A DNA stretch of 31,514 nucleotides. Source: a virus. The notes beneath the pieces were generated by a model, which was not told where the DNA came from, ran no database searches, and was given only the letters and a program-made list of their open reading frames with translations. The position numbers and the translations under genes are program-made. Shown one piece after another: positions 1 through 7,165 of the stretch (its first letter is position 1; each line of letters starts with the position of its first letter). The stretch covers positions 1 through 31,514 of the IMG/VR virus record IMGVR_UViG_3300028027_000010; one strand, 5' to 3'.

Positions 1-127
1 GTTTCGCTTAAGGTCAACCTAACAAGGAATCCTATAATAAATGCCAATACTACAATAAACCAATTGATTTTTGTCTTAGTTATGTATTTATTTTGGTATT
101 TTACCTTCTGAGCTTCCGCTTTTATGT
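1..127. repeat. Left copy of 127-bp terminal overlap (circular contig closure)
   Basis: The first 127 bases are identical to the last 127 bases of the window. A perfect end overlap of this size is what a de Bruijn assembler run at k=127 leaves on a closed circle, and an open reading frame continues through the join, so the repeat is best read as one piece of sequence counted twice. The unique genome is then 31,387 bp. A genuine short terminal repeat cannot be excluded from sequence alone. Confidence 0.95.
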
Positions 128-416
128 ATTTTGTTTTGTACTTGTAAAGAATACGTGTCTGAAATCTCGTTTGAGGCACTTTATAAGCCTTGTAACGAAC
201 GATTGTATCTTTCTGAACGATTACCTTCTCCCAATAAATTGAGTCTCTTAAAACGTAAGGAATTGAATCTATCGTTGAAATAGTAATTGTATCTGCGGTA
301 TCACCACAAGTATATCCTTTTTTGATTGCACGTTGAACGTGATAATTAGCAGAACACGAACCTAAAATAATTAAGGTCGAAATGTAAAGCGATAATCGTT
401 TAGCCTGTTTAACCAT
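1..416 (-). CDS. Unimolecular spanin (N-terminal 138 codons; continues across the circular join)
   Basis: Lysis protein expected to link and fuse inner and outer membranes after the endolysin has acted. Reading from 416 down to 1 and on from 31387 to 31351 gives 150 residues and a TAA stop. Residues 1-21 form a lipoprotein signal ending in the lipobox LGSC (Cys21). A charged middle (about 60-115, rich in Lys, Arg, Tyr and Gln) could be an extended or coiled periplasmic rod. Residues 117-134 (NWFIVVLAFIIGFLV) form a C-terminal transmembrane segment. An outer-membrane lipid anchor plus an inner-membrane helix in one chain is the architecture of T1 gp11-type u-spanins. The start overlaps the upstream stop as TGATG. 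It lies downstream of holin and endolysin, separated from them by the homing endonuclease insertion. The architecture is seen; the function is inferred from it and from context. Confidence 0.8.
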   Translation of the reverse strand, partial: MVKQAKRLSLYISTLIILGSCSANYHVQRAIKKGYTCGDTADTITISTIDSIPYVLRDSIYWEKVIVQKDTIVRYKAYKVPQTRFQTRILYKYKTKYIKAEAQKVKYQNKYITKTKINWFIVVLAFIIGFLVRLTLSE

Positions 417-604
417 CACACTCTAATTAAGTTTGATTTATTTGTTGATTTTCCTGAAATCATTGCGGTTAATGTTGATTTTGAATATGAATTATATTTA
501 GCTGCATCAGAAATACTATTGTAATAAATTCCATTTACAACATTTAATAACATATATCCGCCAATTGATTTATCTTTTCTTGTTTTTGACATTTTTTCAC
601 GAGA
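416..604 (-). pseudogene. Severed C-terminal DNA-binding part of the GIY-YIG homing endonuclease
   Basis: This stretch is in the same frame as the GIY-YIG gene just upstream and follows its TAA stop (605-607) without a shift; translation reads SREKMSKTRKDKS next, the usual continuation of a NUMOD3 motif. An ATG at 592 would give a free 58-residue peptide. Residues such as GIYYNSISDAAKYNS and MISGKSTNKSNL look like the NUMOD1-type helix-turn-helix that ends many phage homing endonucleases. The stop is one base change from GAA (Glu to stop). The remnant ends with TGA overlapping the spanin ATG. It could still be made as a separate peptide, but a recent nonsense mutation is the simplest reading. 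Confidence 0.7.
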
Positions 605-1135
605 TTAAATTGTATGTTTTTTATTAAACATAGGATTTTTATCTCCAATCATTTTTATTCTAAGTTTATCTATATGTTCTCTACTATGTATTGACTTTCC
701 TTTAAATGATTCTGATAATTTTTTACGAGATGAATCTTTCCAAATTCTATTTTTATTTGCCAATGAAACCATTTGTTTAGTTTCATTACTATGTTTTTTA
801 CCGTAGAAACCATTTTTTTCCCCATACTTTCTTTGCTCAATTGGAATGATTCTTCCCGATATCCCATCTCCACCATCAGTTAAATTAACTAAATATCCTT
901 TATGTAAATCTCTCCTGCCTATCCTACTTATCCAATATTTTTCAATTTCACACGCCATTTCATCAGATAGGTTTGTTTCTAAAATATAATAATCAAAATC
1001 ATATTTATTAACCGTGTTGTGCCAAAACTTATTTCTATTACGAGAAGATTTGTATCTATTCGTATTACATTTTCCTTTGCCTACATAAAAAGGTTCTCCA
1101 TTTGTTTTCTTAATGTGTAAATAAACGTAATACAT
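605..1135 (-). CDS. GIY-YIG homing endonuclease, truncated by an in-frame stop
   Basis: Free-standing homing endonuclease of the GIY-YIG class, a selfish nuclease that cuts cognate alleles lacking it. The nuclease domain occupies about residues 1-95: VYL (4-6) and FYVGKG (16-21) are the GIY and YIG strands, a Glu in EIEKYWI (about 63-65) fits the metal ligand, and LVNLTDGGDG closes the domain. NUMOD3-type DNA-binding motifs follow (about 105-120, GEKNGFYGKKHS, and again at 164-175, GDKNPMFNKKH). The protein then stops at TAA while the same frame continues into a recognisable DNA-binding tail. It lies 3 nt after the endolysin stop, splitting the lysis cassette. Identity is secure; whether the shortened protein still cuts is unknown. 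Confidence 0.88.
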   Translation of the reverse strand: MYYVYLHIKKTNGEPFYVGKGKCNTNRYKSSRNRNKFWHNTVNKYDFDYYILETNLSDEMACEIEKYWISRIGRRDLHKGYLVNLTDGGDGISGRIIPIEQRKYGEKNGFYGKKHSNETKQMVSLANKNRIWKDSSRKKLSESFKGKSIHSREHIDKLRIKMIGDKNPMFNKKHTI

Positions 1136-1138
1136 AAG

Positions 1139-1702
1139 TTACGGTCTAAAAGTAATTTTATAATCTTCTAATCTTCGCAACCATCCTGTCAAAAATTTAG
1201 CGTTTTTACCTGTTCCTATTGCGTAAAAGAATCTTTCTCTCTCAGCAGTTAATGCGTCAAATAACTTACGAGGTTCAATTGAATTAGCAAGTAGTATTGT
1301 TTTAGGTCCTATTAATCCGTCTACATCGCATTGTAATCCGCAATGATTGATAGCTACCTGTAAACTTTTAACTGCTTGTCTTGCTCCTGAACCCCACGCC
1401 ATACCTGTTACAAATACTGCAATGTTTTGAGAGTTGTAAGCATCACCTCTAACGCCATCCCAATATCCTTTTTTGAATATCTTAAACCAATCTTCTGCGT
1501 TCATTAAATAAAATCTTGCATCATTATCAGTTCCGAAAAAAGACGCCCAAGTTTTATAAGTTACTCCTGCGTTTGTATGATATCCCGTTTTTCCCTTGTA
1601 AGGAGTTGGACAAGGAAAGCTAGAAGCTGAGTCTGATTTATCTCTACTTAAACCGCCTTCCCACTTCTTAGTGAACTTAACGTACTTTTCTATTATTGTC
1701 AT
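1139..1702 (-). CDS. Endolysin, glycoside hydrolase 108-type muramidase with peptidoglycan-binding tail
   Basis: Degrades host peptidoglycan at the end of infection. At 187 residues it has the usual GH108 layout. The N-terminal catalytic segment carries KWEGGLS with the likely catalytic Glu15, and TNAGVTYKTW at 43-52 matches the family TxxGIT block. A C-terminal PG_binding_3 region carries DVDGLIGPKT at about 126-135 and the ERFF...KFLTGWLRRL ending typical of the family. No signal peptide is seen, so access to the cell wall should depend on the holin encoded just upstream. The gap to the holin stop is 31 nt, and a homing endonuclease follows immediately. Family assignment is by recalled motifs. 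Confidence 0.9.
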   Translation of the reverse strand: MTIIEKYVKFTKKWEGGLSRDKSDSASSFPCPTPYKGKTGYHTNAGVTYKTWASFFGTDNDARFYLMNAEDWFKIFKKGYWDGVRGDAYNSQNIAVFVTGMAWGSGARQAVKSLQVAINHCGLQCDVDGLIGPKTILLANSIEPRKLFDALTAERERFFYAIGTGKNAKFLTGWLRRLEDYKITFRP

Positions 1703-1733
1703 AAATTGTTTTGTTTTAGAACAATCGAATGTT

Positions 1734-2159
1734 CTATTTTAAATCATCTAAGGTTTCTTTACCTCTTTTGGCAAACTTAACAAACTTATCCCATACATTA
1801 ACTCCTGTAACTGAAAAGTAACTTTCGTTGATACTTTTTACTTCCGTGTAAACGCAGAATGTAGTAAACGCTTTTGTCATCAATAAATCAATAGCAATGA
1901 AGTGTCCTAAAATATCCGCTACAACGTATTTTTCTAGCAAGAAGATAAACACAATAGCACCACTATACAAAAGGCTCTTAGAAATGGTGTGAGATAGTCT
2001 ACGAGAGCGAATTGATTTCCATCCGCTTTTTTTAACTGAACGCCAAATGCCGAAACCTGTGTCAAGTATGATTGCAAAGACTGCGATTAGAACTAGTGGC
2101 TTTACAGGTGTTAGAATCGTAAGCACCGAAAACACGAAGAGAGAGAGTTTAGTTTTCAT
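1734..2159 (-). CDS. Holin
   Basis: Small inner-membrane protein of 141 residues with several hydrophobic segments (about 5-38, probably two helices around Pro18-Pro21; 62-78; 81-104) and a charged C-terminus, KFAKRGKETLDDLK. The segment ILDTGFGIWRS resembles the Asp-containing motif of the toxin-secretion/phage-lysis (Phage_holin_4-like) holins common in Bacteroidetes phages. It sits directly upstream of the endolysin, and its ATG overlaps the stop of the preceding 34-residue ORF as ATGA, so translation is probably coupled. It should time lysis by opening the inner membrane for the leaderless endolysin. Confidence 0.82.
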   Translation of the reverse strand: MKTKLSLFVFSVLTILTPVKPLVLIAVFAIILDTGFGIWRSVKKSGWKSIRSRRLSHTISKSLLYSGAIVFIFLLEKYVVADILGHFIAIDLLMTKAFTTFCVYTEVKSINESYFSVTGVNVWDKFVKFAKRGKETLDDLK

Positions 2160-2260
2160 TTTACTTGTTCGTGTTTGTTTAGTTTAGCTAGAAAAACACG
2201 AAGCTTCTCAACATTAGTTTCTTTAGGTTTGTAAGCACCTAGTTTAATCCGTTTTTTCAT
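2156..2260 (-). CDS. 34-residue basic peptide between connector and holin
   Basis: A tiny ORF that fills the gap between the connector gene and the holin. Its ATG (2260) overlaps the connector stop as ATGA, and its TGA overlaps the holin ATG in the same way. The peptide starts MKKRIKLGAYKPKETNVEKL and is strongly basic with no membrane segment. Tight coupling at both ends argues that it is translated. The function is unknown; it could be a holin regulator, a head-completion peptide, or mainly a translational relay. Confidence 0.55.
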   Translation of the reverse strand: MKKRIKLGAYKPKETNVEKLRVFLAKLNKHEQVK

Positions 2261-2757
2261 ATGTACCAACCTGTATAGTTATTCATTGAATCAGGGAAGA
2301 TATCATTGTTCTTGTTAGAACGATACTCAGGAAACAACTGCTGATTGAAAGACATATAGTCAATAAACCTTTGTGTGTAGTTCTGAGCAATACTTCTTTC
2401 CTTTTCAAGTAAATAGTCCACTTCGTTTTTATCTACGTTCTCAGAGTTCTCAGACGAGTGTTTGTAAACTCCTTTGTTTGCAATCGTGTAAGCTGCAAAA
2501 GGCAAATATTCTACCATTCCCCAATGAATCAACATAGGCTTAACAAATGAAACCACCAAGTTTAAATAGTTACCTGCAAGAGTTCCTGCAATAATATCCG
2601 CTTGTAGCTTTTGGAATAGTTTTGTACCTAAGTAATTCTGAATATGAATGTCTTGAGCAATCTTGATAAATTGTATAAACTTGTCCGTATCTACATTGCC
2701 ATTTAAAGCCGTGTACTTAACGATATCTTCTCTAGTTATAAATAGTGCTTCTGCCAT
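2257..2757 (-). CDS. Head-tail connector/adaptor protein (DUF6712-like)
   Basis: 166 residues beginning MAEALFITREDIVKYTALNG, with IAQDIHIQNYLGTKLFQKLQ around 52-71. This mostly helical pattern is typical of the adaptor family that attaches under the portal in Bacteroidetes phages (recalled as DUF6712, related in role to HK97 gp6). The aromatic, polar C-terminus ends NNYTGWYI. It is directly downstream of the portal gene, whose stop overlaps its start by one base, and this agrees with assembly onto the portal ring. The family is recalled with moderate certainty. Confidence 0.72.
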   Translation of the reverse strand: MAEALFITREDIVKYTALNGNVDTDKFIQFIKIAQDIHIQNYLGTKLFQKLQADIIAGTLAGNYLNLVVSFVKPMLIHWGMVEYLPFAAYTIANKGVYKHSSENSENVDKNEVDYLLEKERSIAQNYTQRFIDYMSFNQQLFPEYRSNKNNDIFPDSMNNYTGWYI

Positions 2758-4541
2758 TAGTTAAATCGTTTGTTAGTTGGTAAAAATCCTTGATTTGGCA
2801 TATCTACGGGACGCATCGCAACTTGCTGAGGATTTCTCACTCGGTAACCTGCTTTCTCTGCTTTGTTAGTGCTTATTGTTTTTGCATTAGGACTTAACGG
2901 GTCAATTCCACGTCCTTCTTCAAAGGCAACGAATGTTTGACGCATCCATTTATGATGACAAGCACCTCCACCTTTGTAAAGGAAAATATCATAGGTATCT
3001 GCACCTCTTGCTCCCCAACCTGCGTTAACTACTTCTCTGCTCATTCTTTGGATATCCTCTTTGCGATAAACTTTATTTGCAGCTACCATTTTTTTGCAGA
3101 ACTCACGAGTATTGTCTTTTACTCCTCCATCGTATCGGTAACGTGTAATGAACTTGAATCCATCAACAGTTTTATCTTGTTCTGATTTTGCTCTAGGATT
3201 AGCAGTACCTGTGCTTACAAAATTGTAAACTTTAGACAATAAAGATTGGCTAGGATTGTTAGCATTTTCAATCTCTAAATCTATTGCGTCCTCTTGGTCG
3301 TAGTCAACTTCAAATTCATCAATTAAAACCCAATCCTCACTTGGTTCTTCACCACATTCAATAAGAGCATTAGCAATTTCTTTATCCATTTTGCTTAACT
3401 GCGTTCCATCTGTTCCTGTTTCCTCAGCAACTTGCTCTGCAGTTTGCGTGTTCTCTAAGTCCACGAACTCCAACGGTTGTAATGTACGGAAGAATAGTTT
3501 TAAACTGATTCCGTTAAATGCTAATATTTTATCAATTGATTCTAAGATTTCCTCTTGGAATGGACGAATAACCATATTGTCAAACAAGATAGCAGAGTTT
3601 TTAAGCTCGTCTGCGTTGGAACTGAATCCATTTGAACTAGCAACCCCAAATAATAGCGGAGAAGTAACGTTATGACCTAACATAATCTTGCGTAAACACT
3701 CCTCAGATAAGTAAGTATAATGTTCAGGAGCATCGTTTAAAGGAATGTCATCTACGGTAGTTTTAGATTCTGCATTGTCATTAAATGCTACGATTACTTT
3801 TTGCCCTCTTGAACCTGTTAGCTTGTTCATTACTTTAGAAGTAATCATTGACTGCTGCTCTTCAGTAGGCACTCCGTTGTTAAAATTAACTACTTTAGTT
3901 CCTGAGAATCCGTTTTGAACTTCATTGATTAAGTAATCAGCTATTTCCTCCTCAAGTAATGCATATGGAAGCGAACCTTGATAGTCAACATAACTATAAT
4001 ACTTCATCCCTACTGAATAAGGTTTGAAATAAACAATTTCTATTTTTTCTTTTGACGTTCCGTAAGCAGGTATTCTTTTAGGTGGGTATTTTTTAACGTC
4101 TGTCCAATCATCAGAATAGTAATATCCTTCGATTTCTCCGTCTTTATTACATTTCTCAGCACGAAGTAAGTTTACAGGAATATGATATGACTTTAAAATC
4201 TTGTCGTGTTTGTCGTTGTAATGAACTTGCCAAGCGTATTGACCTAACATTTTTCTGTCAATAATAATTTTACGCACATCTTCGGCACTAAATAACGCCA
4301 TCATTTGAGCATACTCAGCAGGTTTTTTATTTGCGTCTAAAGCAGATAGTCCTTTTCCGTAAATAAGACGTGCAATGTTGTTTATAATTGCCGAATTCGT
4401 AGTTGAGTTCGTATATCTATCTATCAAAAACGAATAGTAGTTATTGTCCTCACCGTATTCCACCCAATTATCACGTTTGGATTCTTGGATTACAGGCGTT
4501 GTGTAAGCACTTAGGCTTAAGATATGTAAGTTATCACTCAT
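2757..4541 (-). CDS. Portal protein with C-terminal MuF-like extension
   Basis: Forms the dodecameric ring at the capsid vertex through which DNA is packaged and ejected. Of 594 residues, about 1-400 look like a phage portal: an N-terminal clip/wing region, then LGHNVTSPLLFGVASSNGFS (289-308) with NSAILFDNMVIRPFQEEI (315-332), the stem-like stretch conserved in Bacteroidetes portals. Residues about 400-450 are acidic and linker-like. Residues about 455-545 (DNTREFCKKM, then a GGGACHHKWMR block at 525-535) resemble the D-T-x-C plus CxH pattern of Mu gpF-type head morphogenesis domains. It is unusual in lying downstream of tail and capsid genes. The start overlaps the preceding gene by 8 nt. 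The portal call is strong; the MuF-like domain is an inference. Confidence 0.85.
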   Translation of the reverse strand: MSDNLHILSLSAYTTPVIQESKRDNWVEYGEDNNYYSFLIDRYTNSTTNSAIINNIARLIYGKGLSALDANKKPAEYAQMMALFSAEDVRKIIIDRKMLGQYAWQVHYNDKHDKILKSYHIPVNLLRAEKCNKDGEIEGYYYSDDWTDVKKYPPKRIPAYGTSKEKIEIVYFKPYSVGMKYYSYVDYQGSLPYALLEEEIADYLINEVQNGFSGTKVVNFNNGVPTEEQQSMITSKVMNKLTGSRGQKVIVAFNDNAESKTTVDDIPLNDAPEHYTYLSEECLRKIMLGHNVTSPLLFGVASSNGFSSNADELKNSAILFDNMVIRPFQEEILESIDKILAFNGISLKLFFRTLQPLEFVDLENTQTAEQVAEETGTDGTQLSKMDKEIANALIECGEEPSEDWVLIDEFEVDYDQEDAIDLEIENANNPSQSLLSKVYNFVSTGTANPRAKSEQDKTVDGFKFITRYRYDGGVKDNTREFCKKMVAANKVYRKEDIQRMSREVVNAGWGARGADTYDIFLYKGGGACHHKWMRQTFVAFEEGRGIDPLSPNAKTISTNKAEKAGYRVRNPQQVAMRPVDMPNQGFLPTNKRFN

Positions 4542-4866
4542 AAACTATGAAAGTGTTTGTTGTGGCATTAGAAGTATATGTTCCGTTATTTACGGAGAAT
4601 GTTGCAATAGATTGATTAGTACAGAAAACTTTATCCTTGTGACAGATAGTTGCACCGTTTGAAAGCAATAACGTGTAAGTGTGATTATCTACTAAAGCAA
4701 ATGTTGCAGTAATCGTGTTTACATAGCCACCTTGAGTTGAACTTGTAATGCCAACCGTAATAGTTACATTTGTTTGTTCGTCCGTAATTGACATCGTAGT
4801 ATAATTCTCAAAGCGAGGAATAAAACTAAAGGTCTGAGCTGATGTAGAAGGCGTTAATACTATCAT
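4534..4866 (-). CDS. Small beta-rich structural protein upstream of portal
   Basis: 110 residues, rich in Thr, Ser, Asn and Val, with no membrane segment. The alternating pattern (NVTITVGITSS, TYTLLLSNGATICH, YTSNATTNTFIVYE) suggests a beta sandwich, as in head decoration or neck/adaptor proteins. It is the first gene after a terminator and is preceded by a copy of the TGCAACA-N16-GTTTATA element ending 4 nt before its ATG, so it opens the portal-connector-lysis transcription unit. It overlaps the portal by 8 nt. No family is recognised; a head-associated role is inferred from position. Confidence 0.7.
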   Translation of the reverse strand: MIVLTPSTSAQTFSFIPRFENYTTMSITDEQTNVTITVGITSSTQGGYVNTITATFALVDNHTYTLLLSNGATICHKDKVFCTNQSIATFSVNNGTYTSNATTNTFIVYE

Positions 4867-4870
4867 AGTA

Positions 4871-4900
4871 TATAAACCTTAATATTTGAATTTTGTTGCA
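4871..4900 (-). promoter_or_regulatory. Late element TGCAACA-N16-GTTTATA (copy 1)
   Basis: On the minus strand TGCAACA lies at 4900-4894 and GTTTATA at 4877-4871, exactly 16 nt apart, with the ATG 4 nt further on. It follows directly after a terminator (4904-4927), where transcription would have to restart. The sequence GTTTATATACTATG is identical before the gene at 17479. It is inferred to be a phage late promoter or regulator site. Confidence 0.6.
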
Positions 4901-4903
4901 AAT

Positions 4904-4927
4904 AAAAAAGGGTAGCCTAAGCCACCC
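4904..4927 (-). terminator. Intrinsic terminator after the 185-residue structural gene
   Basis: Minus-strand hairpin GGGTGGC-TTAG-GCTACCC (7 bp, one G-U) followed by six T. It lies 25 nt after the stop of the gene ending at 4952 and just before late element copy 1. Confidence 0.85.
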
Positions 4928-4951
4928 TCTTAAAATCTAGAGATTAGAATA

Positions 4952-5509
4952 CTATGAGTTAACGATAGTTGTAGTTGCTCCGAATACTCCCGTAGAACCA
5001 ATTAAACCTGCTTCTGTTGTAGCGTCTAATAGATTAGCAAGGATTTTCTCAGTTCCAACGAATGTCAAAGTGTAACCAACTAGGTCACCCATTGCAGTTC
5101 CGTTTGTTACGTTTGCAGTAGTTAACTCCATTCCGTGCTCAATACCTGCAAGGAAGAATTGGTTGTTACGTGTTTTGATTACTACGTTAGGACGTCCGTA
5201 AGACAATAACTTAACTGTTTTGTGTGTAGCAGCGTCTTGTTTTTTCAAAGTAACTGACAAAGTTTGCTCTACAAATGATGTTCCGTTTTCACGTGAAGTT
5301 GTGATTACTTGGTCAAATGTATTAGTTCCTTTCAATTGGTATTTGTAAAGTGAAGTTACGTTAGCAATTGAATCAATCGTGTCTGTTGATGTAACATAAG
5401 TTACGTCTGCAGGAAAAGAGTAATCTCCGAAATTGATGAAATAAATTGCGTCAATTCCGCCTACTACATCTTTACATACTTCGAGTCTACCTGTTGTTAT
5501 TTCGCACAT
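4952..5509 (-). CDS. Major structural protein, probable major tail (tube) protein
   Basis: 185 residues beginning MCEITTGRLEVCKDVVGGID, with Thr- and Val-rich beta strands (VTYVTSTDTIDSIANVTS, FVEQTLSVTLKKQDAA, MGDLVGYTLTFVGTEK). Proteins starting GRLExCKDVVGG are frequent in Bacteroidetes phages and prophages; from memory they are structural without a firm name. The size and fold pattern suit a tail tube protein. Terminators on both sides (5535-5562 upstream, 4904-4927 downstream) isolate it as a single-gene unit, as often found for proteins needed in many copies. The alternative is a capsid decoration protein, because it sits directly after the major capsid gene. Confidence 0.6.
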   Translation of the reverse strand: MCEITTGRLEVCKDVVGGIDAIYFINFGDYSFPADVTYVTSTDTIDSIANVTSLYKYQLKGTNTFDQVITTSRENGTSFVEQTLSVTLKKQDAATHKTVKLLSYGRPNVVIKTRNNQFFLAGIEHGMELTTANVTNGTAMGDLVGYTLTFVGTEKILANLLDATTEAGLIGSTGVFGATTTIVNS

Positions 5510-5534
5510 ATTTTGTTGAAAATTAAGGGTTTAT

Positions 5535-5562
5535 AAAAAAGGGAGGAGCGTTAACCCCTCCC
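5535..5562 (-). terminator. Intrinsic terminator after the major capsid gene
   Basis: Minus-strand GGGAGG ... CCTCCC stem (6 bp, 5557-5562 with 5541-5546) with a 10-nt loop, followed by six T at 5540-5535. It lies 25 nt after the capsid stop codon. Confidence 0.8.
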
Positions 5563-5587
5563 TAAATTGTTTTTTTATTAGCTAATT

Positions 5588-6538
5588 TTAGTTAGCAGAG
5601 TTTGTGATTCCGTAAGTAACTACGTCTGATGCAAAACCGTATTTAGCATCTGCAGTGAAACGCATAATTACACGTACATTTTGTGAACCATCCAAATCTC
5701 CCATATCTAAAACTTTCACTTCATTCATATCGTTCAATAATCCTGTTGCAAAGTACAAGTTAGATTTTTGAGCAAGTAAAGCAGTATTAGAGTTCAATCC
5801 GTTAGCCATAAATACACGAACACCGTCAAAGAATACATCACCTAAAGTTTGGTTTGTTCCTTTGTTGTCGTAACCATTAGCACCAACTCCTGAAGCAGCA
5901 AATCCACCCAAAGCACGTACATAAGCACGGTAGATGTTATTTGATACATACAATGTCAAATCTTCTTTTCCGTAGATAGCAGAAGGAGCAGCATCAACGA
6001 TTTTACCTAACTCAGCAATAACGTTAGCAGCAGTAACCGTAGTACCTGCAACTTCTTGAGCAGATGGCAAAGTAGCATCAGTTGTAAGTTGTGTCATAAT
6101 ACCTGCGAATTGACCTGCAGTTGCGTTAACACCTCTCCAAATAGATACTTCCATTGCAGCAGCAACTTTCTCAGCAGCGTGTGCCAATAAGAAGTCTGTA
6201 AAGTTTTTCGGCATTACTTCAAATGCTGAATAACCCATTGCGATAGCTTCCCAATCGGAAACGAAATCTTTTTTACACAATTGTAAGTTAACTTGGAACT
6301 CCTCAGGTTGAAGGATTTTCTCAGTTAAAGTAATTGTAGATGTAGCATCAAAATCACACGTTGCGTTAGCGATGATGTCATCCGTAGCAACACGTTTGAT
6401 AACTTGTTTGAATTTAACATTAGGAACGATAGTGATTCCACCTTTGTCCAATGTTGGTGCAGACAACAACGCTGCTGCGATGTATTTTCCTGCGAACTCA
6501 CCTGCGTAAGTTGTAGTAATGCTAGTTGTAGTAGCCAT
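5588..6538 (-). CDS. Major capsid protein
   Basis: Builds the icosahedral shell. 316 residues, starting MATTTSITTTYAGEFAGKYI, with an Ala/Thr-rich composition, no membrane segment, and an HK97-like progression: an N-terminal arm, then KILQPEEFQVNLQLCKKDFV, helical EVMPKNFTDFLLAHAAEKVA, and LYVSNNIYRAYVRALGG followed by a DVFFDGVRVFMANGL strand. The DGV(R/K)VF-type strand and the terminal RFTADAKYGFASDVV are common in Bacteroidetes phage capsids. It follows the protease and probable scaffold genes, the normal order for head assembly, and ends at its own terminator. The N-terminal arm may be cleaved by the prohead protease. Confidence 0.87.
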   Translation of the reverse strand: MATTTSITTTYAGEFAGKYIAAALLSAPTLDKGGITIVPNVKFKQVIKRVATDDIIANATCDFDATSTITLTEKILQPEEFQVNLQLCKKDFVSDWEAIAMGYSAFEVMPKNFTDFLLAHAAEKVAAAMEVSIWRGVNATAGQFAGIMTQLTTDATLPSAQEVAGTTVTAANVIAELGKIVDAAPSAIYGKEDLTLYVSNNIYRAYVRALGGFAASGVGANGYDNKGTNQTLGDVFFDGVRVFMANGLNSNTALLAQKSNLYFATGLLNDMNEVKVLDMGDLDGSQNVRVIMRFTADAKYGFASDVVTYGITNSAN

Positions 6539-6564
6539 TTTGTTTAAATTTTAAATTGTTAATA

Positions 6565-7152
6565 TTATTTGTTTAATTTTTCAAAGATTGAGTCAATTGT
6601 TGAACGTTGTTTGTTTTTTGCAAAACGGTAAGGCTCAACTTGATTCGTGTTTTCAGGATTAAAACTAATTGGTTTAGGGTCTTCCATAAGTTCGGTTACT
6701 TCAGGTGCAACTTCGTCAACTTTGGAAAGCAATTCCAATTTAGCTTTCAATTCATTATTTTCATTTTGTAATGCTTCGATTTCTGAAAAGAAAGTTTCTT
6801 TAACTACTGATTCGATAGTTTTCTTTGCAGTCGGTGCAGGTGCTGCTTCCGCTTCAACTTCAACTTCAACTTCAGGAGTTTCTACTTCGGGAGCAACTTC
6901 CTCAACTACTGCTTCTTTAACTTCTTTGATGATACCTTCAACTTCTACTACTAGAATCATTCCGTTCTCTAGTTCGTATTCACCAATCGGTAAAGGAATC
7001 TTTTGCTCGTCAGGAGTAACAATAAATACTTCGTTGTCCATTTCAAATGCGTCTGCTTCTAAAACCGTAGTTCCGTCGATTAACATCATTTGCTCCAATT
7101 TCACTTCCATTCCTAAAAGTGCTTTGATTTTGTTAATTGTGCTATTTTTCAT
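6565..7152 (-). CDS. Probable capsid scaffold protein
   Basis: 195 acidic residues. After a short N-terminal beta-rich part (about 15-75) comes a low-complexity acidic stretch at about 78-112 made of EV, EVE and AP repeats, then a helical/coiled-coil segment, VKETFFSEIEALQNENNELK (about 116-135), and a basic end, NKQRSTIDSIFEKLNK. Acidic linker, coiled coil and basic tail, together with a position immediately before the major capsid gene and after the protease, match phage scaffolds that are degraded on maturation. No database family is recognised. Confidence 0.65.
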   Translation of the reverse strand: MKNSTINKIKALLGMEVKLEQMMLIDGTTVLEADAFEMDNEVFIVTPDEQKIPLPIGEYELENGMILVVEVEGIIKEVKEAVVEEVAPEVETPEVEVEVEAEAAPAPTAKKTIESVVKETFFSEIEALQNENNELKAKLELLSKVDEVAPEVTELMEDPKPISFNPENTNQVEPYRFAKNKQRSTIDSIFEKLNK

Positions 7153-7165
7153 TTTTCGTTTTTAT

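Noticed and set aside
1-127. Genuine direct terminal repeat of a linear phage
   Set aside because: Length equals a standard k-mer and a gene runs through the join; assembly overlap is simpler, though not proven.
3391-3675. Plus-strand ORFs within the portal gene (2937-3185 and 3391-3675)
   Set aside because: Lie fully inside conserved portal coding sequence on the opposite strand; no independent support.
6539-6564. Late element or consensus promoter before the major capsid gene
   Set aside because: The gap is AT-rich but has neither GTTTATA with TGCAACA nor TAnnTTTG at a good distance; capsid is probably read from the upstream element at 7567-7596.
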